Positions 1 through 4,558 of a DNA stretch of 5,426 bases are shown here, piece by piece (position 1 is the first letter of the stretch; every line of letters starts with the position of its first letter). The position numbers and the translations under genes were made by a program. Origin of the DNA: Nitratireductor sp. (GTDB lineage Bacteria; Pseudomonadota; Alphaproteobacteria; Rhizobiales; Rhizobiaceae); assembly GCA_020441735.1 (NCBI GenBank), contig JAGRLQ010000210.1, forward strand, positions 1 through 5,426, given 5' to 3'. Under the pieces are notes generated by a model. It was not told the DNA's origin. It searched no databases and was given only the letters and a program-made list of their open reading frames with translations.

Positions 1-1347
1 TCGCGCTACAACATCGAAAGCCAGCTCGAGAAAATGGTCACCCCGCAGGTGACGCTGAAATCCGGTGGTTACCTGATCATCAACCAGACGGAAGCGCTGG
101 TGGCGATCGACGTCAACTCCGGCAAGTCGACGCGCGAGCACTCCATCGAGGCGACGGCATTGCAGACCAATCTGGAAGCTGCCGAGGAAGTTGCCCGCCA
201 GTTGCGCCTGCGCGATCTCGCCGGCCTCATCGTTATCGACTTCATCGACATGGAGGAAAAACGCAACAACCGGTCGGTTGAGCGCAAGCTCAAGGAATGC
301 CTGAAAAGCGACCGCGCCCGTATCCAGGTCGGCCATATATCCCACTTCGGCCTGCTGGAGATGTCGCGCCAGCGTATCCGAGCCAGCGTGCTGGAAAGCA
401 CCATGGCCGTCTGCCCGGTTTGCCACGGTGTCGGCCATGTTCGCTCGCAGTCCTCGCTTGCACTGATGATCCTGCGTGCGCTGGAAGACTATTTGAACCG
501 CAACAGCCGCAACGATGTTTCGGTCAAGGTTTCCCCTTCGATGGCCATGTACATCCTCAATACCAAGCGCCGTGCGCTCAGTTCCATGGAGCAGCGCTTC
601 GGCCTGCAGATCCTGGTGGAGGGCGACCATGATGTCGGCGATCAGGACTATTCCATCGAGAAAGGCGAGCCTGCTACCGGCAATCCGGATTCTGCTGCCG
701 TCAACATGATGCATGGCAGCACGCCGTTTGATCATGAAACGGCTCATGAAGCAGATCATGAAACGGGCGATGACGAGGAATCCGGGCGCAGCAAGCGGGG
801 CCGCCGCCGCCGCGGACGCGGCAGGGACCGCGACAGGGACGACCGGGATGATCGGGACGGCCGCGGCAACCGTCAGGCTGCGCGTGATGGCGAAGACGAG
901 CCGGAAATCGATGCAGCCGGAAGTGACGGCGACGAGGATCGGACGGAAAGGAACGATGCCCCAACCGGCAGACAGAATGGTGGCCGGGACGAGGCACGGG
1001 CGCGGAAATCTTCCAGCAGGGATGATCGGCCGGCTGCATCGGCAGCGCCGCAGGAAACTGTGGCCGACGCGGACGAAGAGGAAGATGACGACGCGGAATC
1101 CCGGCGTCCCAAACGCCGCACAGGCCGGCCCGGCAAAAAGGTGAAAGCCGAAGAAGCCGTGCAACAGGCAGAAGCGGCGGAAGAGGCGAACGGAGAAGCC
1201 GCAGATGATGCGCAGCGCGAAGCAGCACCACCGCGTCAGGTCCAGCGCCGCAACACCCGCAGGGTTCGCAAGGAAGAATCCTCCGGCGAATCCATGGAAG
1301 GCGATGCGGGAGAAAACCAGGCTGGATGGAGTGGTTTTCTGAGCTGA
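1..1347 (+). CDS. rne: Ribonuclease E, C-terminal part (5' end outside window)
   Basis: Endoribonuclease that starts mRNA decay and processes rRNA/tRNA precursors; scaffold of the RNA degradosome. The frame is open from base 1, so 448 residues are visible. Seen: the DNase I-like core with AIDVNS (Asp37, Asn39) and VIDFIDM (Asp80), which match the Mg-binding Asp303 and Asp346 of E. coli RNase E with the same 43-residue spacing. The zinc link CPVC (Cys138, Cys141) falls exactly where E. coli has Cys404/Cys407. About 266 residues by E. coli numbering (S1, RNase H-like, 5' sensor) therefore lie upstream. The small domain ends near residue 215. Residues 220-448 are low complexity, mixing acidic runs with Arg-rich patches (about 262-292, 368-383, 412-424) likely to bind RNA. 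The tail ends AGWSGFLS, a poor match to the GWW PNPase-binding end known from Caulobacter. The zinc link and both catalytic Asp support RNase E/G, and the long tail favours E over G. Confidence 0.96.
   Translation, partial: SRYNIESQLEKMVTPQVTLKSGGYLIINQTEALVAIDVNSGKSTREHSIEATALQTNLEAAEEVARQLRLRDLAGLIVIDFIDMEEKRNNRSVERKLKECLKSDRARIQVGHISHFGLLEMSRQRIRASVLESTMAVCPVCHGVGHVRSQSSLALMILRALEDYLNRNSRNDVSVKVSPSMAMYILNTKRRALSSMEQRFGLQILVEGDHDVGDQDYSIEKGEPATGNPDSAAVNMMHGSTPFDHETAHEADHETGDDEESGRSKRGRRRRGRGRDRDRDDRDDRDGRGNRQAARDGEDEPEIDAAGSDGDEDRTERNDAPTGRQNGGRDEARARKSSSRDDRPAASAAPQETVADADEEEDDDAESRRPKRRTGRPGKKVKAEEAVQQAEAAEEANGEAADDAQREAAPPRQVQRRNTRRVRKEESSGESMEGDAGENQAGWSGFLS
730..777 (+). repeat. Two 24-bp direct repeats inside the rne tail
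   Basis: Units 730-753 and 754-777 agree at 18 of 24 bases, with the first 13 bases (gatcatgaaacgg) identical. They encode DHETAHEA and DHETGDDE, residues 244-259 of the visible protein, at the start of the disordered tail. This looks like a small in-frame duplication of the kind tolerated in unstructured linkers. Confidence 0.6.
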
Positions 1348-1373
1348 TCTTCCGGCAGTGGATCGATGTAGCT

Positions 1374-1407
1374 GGCGCGGGCGGATCTTCAGGTCAGGCC
1401 CGCCGCC
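1374..1407 (+). terminator. rne: GC-rich hairpin after rne, possible terminator
   Basis: GGCGCGGGC (1374-1382) pairs with GCCCG-C-CGCC (1398-1407) as nine G-C pairs with one bulged C at 1403. The 15-nt apical part can pair further (GATC 1384-1387 with GGTC 1392-1395, closing a TTCA loop). It begins 26 nt after the rne stop and ends just before the promoter of the next gene, a sensible place for a terminator. No T-run follows, so it is not a classical intrinsic terminator. It could instead act as a 3' barrier to exonucleases. Confidence 0.45.
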
Positions 1408-1413
1408 TGCCAC

Positions 1414-1442
1414 CTTGTTGCCACATGCGCGGTGTCCTATAT
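1414..1442 (+). promoter_or_regulatory. Sigma-70-type promoter of the M48 protease gene
   Basis: CTTGTT at 1414-1419 (-35) and CTATAT at 1437-1442 (-10) are separated by exactly 17 bases. The rhizobial vegetative consensus is CTTGAC-N17-CTATAT, so this is 4/6 plus 6/6. Transcription would start near 1449, giving a leader of about 25 nt before the ATG at 1475. This placement argues against the longer in-frame start at 1358, which lies upstream of the promoter. Confidence 0.65.
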
Positions 1443-1474
1443 CGTCTCGCGTTTCTCGACTGAAACGGAAAGCC

Positions 1475-2887
1475 ATGCCGCCTGATCCGTCCACAAGCCG
1501 ACCGGTATCCACCCGTACAGCATCAGCCCGTTACCGGGCCGTGCTCTCTGTACTGTTCGCTCTTGTTGTGATGATTGCCATCGCAGTGCCCGCAACAAGC
1601 CGGGCACAGCGCCTGCCGCTGGTACGCGATGCCGAGATCGAGGGTCTGCTGAAGTCCTATACAGCACCGATCTTCTCGGCTGCCGGCCTTGGAAAGGGCG
1701 CGGTCGATGTTTACCTGGTGCATAATCCGACCTTCAATGCCTTTGTCACCGACCGCCGAATGTTCATCCACACCGGCGCATTGATGCAGGCCGATGTTCC
1801 CAACGAAATCATCGGCGTCATTGCCCATGAAACCGGCCATATCATCGGTGGCCACCAGGTCAGGATGCGGGATCGGCTGGAGCGCGCGCAGGTCTTGGCA
1901 GCCGTCGGTGCCCTGCTTGGTGCAGGCGCCATGGTGGCAGGCGGCGATCTCGGCGAGGCTGCCGGACAGGCCATCATTTCGGGCGGCGGCAACACGCTGA
2001 AACGCTCGATCCTCGCCTATCAGCGCGAAGAGGAGACCGCCGCCGATCGGGCCGGGGTCACCCTGCTGGAAAAGACCGGCCAGTCCGGCGCCGGCATGCT
2101 GAAAACCTTTGACCGGCTTGGCTCGCAACTGCTGTTTTCCAGCTCTCGCATCGATCCCTACATCCAGAGCCACCCCCTGCCCCGTGACCGGATTGCCCTG
2201 CTTGAAACCGTGGTCCGCCAGTCGCCGAGTTTCGGCCAGCACGATTCCCCGGCACTGCAAATCCGCCACGACATGGTGCGCGCCAAGATTGCTGCTTATG
2301 CCGGTGGTCTGGGTCAGGTGCGCCGCCTGTTCAGGGATAATCCGAAGAGCATCCCGGCCCGCTACGGCGTTGCCATCGCGCAGTATCTGCGTGGCGATGC
2401 CAAAAGCGCGCTGAGGGCAATCAATGATCTTATCCGCCAAATGCCAAACCACGCCTACCTTTATGAAATGAAGGCGGAAATCCTGTTAAAGAGCCGCCAG
2501 GCCGACCAGGCGGTCGCGCCGATGCGCAAGGCCATTGAACTGGATCCGTTCAAATCAGGCCTGTTGCGCGTTCAGTACGGTCATGTGCTGATGGAAACCG
2601 GCAATCCGGCAAACATTTCCGAGGCGGTCAAGCAGATCAAGGCGGGGCTTGCCCGTGATCAGCAGACCGTTTCCGGTTACGAATACCTCGCCCGCGCCTA
2701 CGCCATGCTTGGTCAGGAAGCCGACGCGCTCGCCGCAACCGCCGAGCAGCGTTTTCTGACCGGCAACTACAAGGAAGCAAAAAGCTTTGCCGTCCGCGCT
2801 CAAAAAGGTTTGAAGAAGAATTCACCGCAATGGGTTCGCATGCAGGATATTGTCCTGTACAAGCCGAAAAAGAAGAAGCGTTTCTGA
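1475..2887 (+). CDS. Secreted M48 zinc metalloprotease with TPR-like C-terminus (BepA-like)
   Basis: 470 residues. A predicted signal peptide (basic n-region, hydrophobic core about 24-38, cleavage likely after Ala44 in TSRA-Q) sends it to the periplasm. The M48 catalytic domain follows: HETGH at 118-122 (zinc ligands His118 and His122, catalytic Glu119) and ETAAD at 187-191, with Glu187 as the likely third ligand. SHPLP at 232-236 resembles the loop bearing the regulatory His of E. coli BepA. Residues about 280-440 form TPR-like helical pairs, and the protein ends in a Lys-rich KPKKKKRF. Domain order and length match the BepA/COG4783 group, which degrades misassembled outer-membrane proteins and assists their folding; exact substrates here are inferred. 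The start at 1475 is preferred to 1358 because the promoter lies between them, a GGAA sits just upstream, and it gives a normal signal peptide. The dsbA-like gene follows after 83 nt, probably in the same transcript. Confidence 0.92.
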   Translation: MPPDPSTSRPVSTRTASARYRAVLSVLFALVVMIAIAVPATSRAQRLPLVRDAEIEGLLKSYTAPIFSAAGLGKGAVDVYLVHNPTFNAFVTDRRMFIHTGALMQADVPNEIIGVIAHETGHIIGGHQVRMRDRLERAQVLAAVGALLGAGAMVAGGDLGEAAGQAIISGGGNTLKRSILAYQREEETAADRAGVTLLEKTGQSGAGMLKTFDRLGSQLLFSSSRIDPYIQSHPLPRDRIALLETVVRQSPSFGQHDSPALQIRHDMVRAKIAAYAGGLGQVRRLFRDNPKSIPARYGVAIAQYLRGDAKSALRAINDLIRQMPNHAYLYEMKAEILLKSRQADQAVAPMRKAIELDPFKSGLLRVQYGHVLMETGNPANISEAVKQIKAGLARDQQTVSGYEYLARAYAMLGQEADALAATAEQRFLTGNYKEAKSFAVRAQKGLKKNSPQWVRMQDIVLYKPKKKKRF

Positions 2888-2889
2888 TC

Positions 2890-2903
2890 CCGGCCATCGC
2901 CGG
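2890..2903 (+). other. Small hairpin in the protease-oxidoreductase spacer
   Basis: CCGGC (2890-2894) and GCCGG (2899-2903) form a 5-bp stem with a CATC loop, starting three bases after the protease stop codon. No T-run follows and I see no convincing promoter in the remaining spacer up to 2970. I therefore read the two genes as one operon, with this hairpin at most tuning downstream expression or RNA stability. Confidence 0.25.
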
Positions 2904-2956
2904 TACACCGTAGCGGGCGCTTAATCAGGTGACGTCTGCCGCGGTCAAGACAAAGC

Positions 2957-2961
2957 AGGGA
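2957..2961 (+). promoter_or_regulatory. Ribosome binding site that sets the start of the DsbA-family gene
   Basis: AGGGA ends 9 nt before the ATG at 2971. The alternative in-frame GTG at 2929 lacks a comparable site and would add 14 polar residues before the signal peptide, so 2971 is chosen. Confidence 0.6.
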
Positions 2962-2970
2962 ACAACCAAC

Positions 2971-3765
2971 ATGGCACGACTTTCCACACTGTCCCGCATC
3001 CTGCGCCGCCATGCGGCCAGAAGCCTGATGGTGGCAGCAATTGCTGCCGCTCCGCTCCTGACGGTCCCGGCCATACAAGATGCGGCCCGGGCCCAGGAAC
3101 TCGATCGGACAGCGGTCGAAAAGATCGTGCGCGAATATCTGCTCGCCAACCCCGAAATCATGCTGGAAGTGCAGGACGCGCTGGAGAAGAAGCAGGAGGA
3201 AATGCGGGTAGCCCAGCAAAAGCAGACCCTTGAGGAACGCAGCGAGACTGTCTTCAACTCCAACCACCAGATGGTAATCGGCAATCCCGATGCCCCGATC
3301 ACCGTCGTGGAGTTCTTCGATTACAATTGCGGCTTCTGCCGCCGGGCGCTTGCCGACATGGATCGCATTCTGGAGGAAAACAAGGACGTGAAATTCATCC
3401 TGAAGGAGTTTCCCGTCCTTGGCGAGGCTTCGCTGGCTGCCCATCGCGTTTCCATGAGCCTGGTGCGCAACTATCCCGAACTGTATCCGGAATTTCACCG
3501 CCAGTTGCTGAGTCATGAAGGCCGCAAGGATGGCGATGTTGCGCTGGAAATCGCCCAATTCCTCGGCGCAGACCGCAAGACACTGGTGGACGATCTCGCC
3601 AATCCGGAATCGATGGCCGCCTTCAGCGAAGTCTATTCGATTGCTGACGGGCTGGGAATTTCGGGCACCCCCTCCTATGTGATCGGCGACAATGTTGTTT
3701 TCGGCGCGGTCGGCTATGACCGGTTGAAACCGATGATCGACGAACAGGCTGGCGAAGGCGGTTGA
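2971..3765 (+). CDS. Periplasmic DsbA-family thiol:disulfide oxidoreductase (ScsC/Com1-like)
   Basis: 264 residues. The signal peptide has an Arg-rich n-region, a hydrophobic core around 19-33 and likely cleavage after Ala41 (ARA-QE). Residues about 45-92 are a charged, helical segment (DRTAVEKIVREYLLANPEIM, then Glu/Lys/Gln-rich) of the type found N-terminal in ScsC and Com1 proteins. The thioredoxin fold follows, with its active site CGFC at 120-123 inside FFDYNCGFC and the cis-Pro loop GTP (Thr233-Pro234) near the C-terminus. The family makes, breaks or shuffles disulfides in exported proteins. The N-terminal helix favours an ScsC-like oligomeric isomerase over a monomeric DsbA oxidase, but sequence alone cannot decide. 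It lies 83 nt after the M48 protease gene on the same strand, suggesting joint work on envelope protein quality. I give no gene symbol because dsbA, com1 and scsC are all used for this group. Confidence 0.93.
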   Translation: MARLSTLSRILRRHAARSLMVAAIAAAPLLTVPAIQDAARAQELDRTAVEKIVREYLLANPEIMLEVQDALEKKQEEMRVAQQKQTLEERSETVFNSNHQMVIGNPDAPITVVEFFDYNCGFCRRALADMDRILEENKDVKFILKEFPVLGEASLAAHRVSMSLVRNYPELYPEFHRQLLSHEGRKDGDVALEIAQFLGADRKTLVDDLANPESMAAFSEVYSIADGLGISGTPSYVIGDNVVFGAVGYDRLKPMIDEQAGEGG

Positions 3766-3787
3766 AACCGGCGGCAATTACCGGTTT
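3765..3787 (+). terminator. Hairpin at the end of the DsbA-family gene, weak terminator candidate
   Basis: AAACCGG (3765-3771) and CCGGTTT (3781-3787) form a perfect 7-bp stem with a 9-nt loop. The stem begins at the last base of the stop codon. It is followed by TAAAGCGC rather than a T-run, with TTTT only about 16 nt further on, so intrinsic termination would be weak. It is the only obvious structure separating the envelope genes from accBC. Confidence 0.4.
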
Positions 3788-3850
3788 AAAGCGCAAAAAT
3801 CCCTTTTCTGGTGAAAAAACTGCGGCCGTTTAGCATGCCGGGCGAAAACC

Positions 3851-3880
3851 CTTTCCCTCGCATGACGCTATCTGTATAAC
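3851..3880 (+). promoter_or_regulatory. Weak promoter candidate for accBC
   Basis: TATAAC at 3875-3880 (5/6 to TATAAT) is preceded by CTTTCC at 3851-3856 (4/6 to CTTGAC) with an 18-bp gap. CTGTAT at 3872-3877 is an overlapping alternative -10. The leader would be about 140 nt. This is the best match I found between the DsbA-family gene and accB, but clearly weaker than the one at 1414-1442. Confidence 0.3.
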
Positions 3881-4015
3881 CCCGGCACTGAAATAAGCAG
3901 GTACGCCGTGCCGTCCGCAATGCTGCGGCATCACTAGACATTTCCGACGGCTCGACTTGGCGCCCCACTTTTGCGCGCCGGTTTGATCGGGAACGGCTGT
4001 ACCGTGTCACCGGAT

Positions 4016-4019
4016 GGGA
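4016..4019 (+). promoter_or_regulatory. accB: Ribosome binding site that sets the accB start
   Basis: GGGA lies 5 nt before the ATG at 4025. The in-frame TTG at 3971 would add 18 residues that do not belong to the family, so 4025 is preferred. The resulting protein begins MSKKNTIDQEMIRELAELL, a normal BCCP N-terminus. Confidence 0.5.
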
Positions 4020-4024
4020 CAGAC

Positions 4025-4489
4025 ATGTCGAAAAAGAACACCATCGACCAGGAAATGATCCGTGAACTGGCCGAACTTCTCAAGGAAACAGAACTCAGTG
4101 AGATCGAGGTCGAGCAGGACGATTTGCGCATCCGCATCGCCCGTTATGCCGCTCCGCGCTCAGTGGAAGTAGCAGCACCCGTTGCCGCGCCCGCAGCGGT
4201 GGCAAGCCAGCCTGCGGCAGCATCTGCGGCTGCCCCTGCCACTGACGAGAGCCACCCGGGCGCCGTCACCTCGCCCATGGTCGGTACCGCATATCACTCG
4301 CCGGCACCGGGCGCCGATCCCTTCGTCAAGATTGGCGATACAGTCAAGGCAGGCCAGACGGTAATGATCGTCGAGGCGATGAAAACAATGAATCAGATCG
4401 CAGCCGACAGGTCTGGCACGGTTACCCGGATTCTGGTCGAAGACTCCCAGCCGGTCGAATATGGCGAACCGCTGCTGATCATCGAATGA
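4025..4489 (+). CDS. accB: Biotin carboxyl carrier protein of acetyl-CoA carboxylase (BCCP)
   Basis: 154 residues, close to the 156 of E. coli BCCP. It carries biotin covalently and shuttles the carboxyl group from biotin carboxylase (AccC) to the AccA/AccD transferase, the committing step of fatty acid synthesis in the cytoplasm. Seen: an N-terminal helical part (1-40), an Ala/Pro-rich flexible linker (about 43-75), then the biotinyl domain. EAMKTMN at 117-123 holds the acceptor Lys120; E. coli has AMKMMN, and Thr at this place is not alarming. SPAPGADPF at 92-100 matches the protruding thumb loop that marks true AccB proteins rather than lipoyl domains or biotin domains of other carboxylases. 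accC follows after 69 nt on the same strand, as in most bacteria, so an accBC operon is expected. Confidence 0.97.
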   Translation: MSKKNTIDQEMIRELAELLKETELSEIEVEQDDLRIRIARYAAPRSVEVAAPVAAPAAVASQPAAASAAAPATDESHPGAVTSPMVGTAYHSPAPGADPFVKIGDTVKAGQTVMIVEAMKTMNQIAADRSGTVTRILVEDSQPVEYGEPLLIIE

Positions 4490-4551
4490 TGCGGCAGCCG
4501 CTTCCTGCAAGCCAGCCCTTTGCTGCGAGCCAGTCCTTTCCTGCGAGGTAG
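4486..4551 (+). CDS. Possible 21-codon mini-ORF between accB and accC
   Basis: ATG at 4486-4488 overlaps the accB stop codon (ATGA arrangement), with a second ATG directly after it. The frame runs 21 codons to TAG at 4549-4551, ending 7 nt before the accC ATG. The peptide is a repeat of six-residue units, QPLPAS, QPFAAS and QSFPAR. It has no hydrophobic segment and no recognisable family. No good ribosome binding site precedes it, so if translated it would depend on ribosomes leaving accB. It could couple accC translation to accB, or be a chance frame through the repeated spacer. Confidence 0.2.
   Translation: MMRQPLPASQPFAASQSFPAR
4493..4546 (+). repeat. Three degenerate 18-bp tandem units in the accB-accC spacer
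   Basis: Units are 4493-4510, 4511-4528 and 4529-4546. Units 2 and 3 (gccagccctttgctgcga and gccagtcctttcctgcga) agree at 16 of 18 bases; unit 1 agrees with each at 13 of 18. Together they fill 54 of the 69 spacer bases. The GAGG at 4545-4548, the likely accC ribosome binding site 10 nt before its ATG, is formed at the edge of unit 3. Confidence 0.65.
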
Positions 4552-4558
4552 TCAGGCG

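Larger units (their letters stand above)
3788..4024 (+). other. Non-coding stretch upstream of accB
   Basis: Together with the hairpin at its left end, this makes a 259-nt gap with no supported gene. Forward frames show no trace of type II dehydroquinase (aroQ), and the reverse 74-codon frame has no recognisable motif. Short inverted repeats are present: CCGCA/TGCGG at 3915-3928, which competes with TGCCG/CGGCA at 3909-3930, and GGCGC/GCGCC at 3959-3979. They could fold in an accB leader, but each stem is only 5 bp and may be chance. Confidence 0.4.

Noticed and set aside
713..1144. 143-codon + strand frame within the rne tail
   Set aside because: It overlaps the low-complexity, GC-rich tail in another frame. 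The composition (Arg, Ala, Met runs) reflects the same repeats and no family is recognisable.
1312..1463. Frameshift or sequencing error at the end of rne
   Set aside because: The shifted frame gives WW but no nearby stop. It would run through the hairpin and promoter of the next gene, so the annotated stop at 1345-1347 is more credible.
1523..2452. 309-codon open frame on the - strand across the M48 protease gene
   Set aside because: Antisense shadow of a well-supported protease; the translation has no recognisable motif.
2929..2970. GTG start extending the DsbA-family protein by 14 residues
   Set aside because: No ribosome binding site at a proper distance, and the extension would put polar residues ahead of a normal signal peptide. 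The ATG at 2971 has AGGGA 9 nt upstream.
2800..3777. 325-codon open frame on the - strand across the whole DsbA-family gene
   Set aside because: It mirrors a gene with a clear signal peptide, CGFC site and cis-Pro loop. Long antisense frames are common in GC-rich DNA, and its translation shows no domain or convincing start site.
3786..4010. 74-codon frame on the - strand in the gap upstream of accB
   Set aside because: Arg/Ser-rich translation without motif, signal peptide or good start context; probably chance.
3971..4024. TTG start extending AccB by 18 residues
   Set aside because: The ATG at 4025 gives a family-typical N-terminus and length; the extension adds nothing recognisable.
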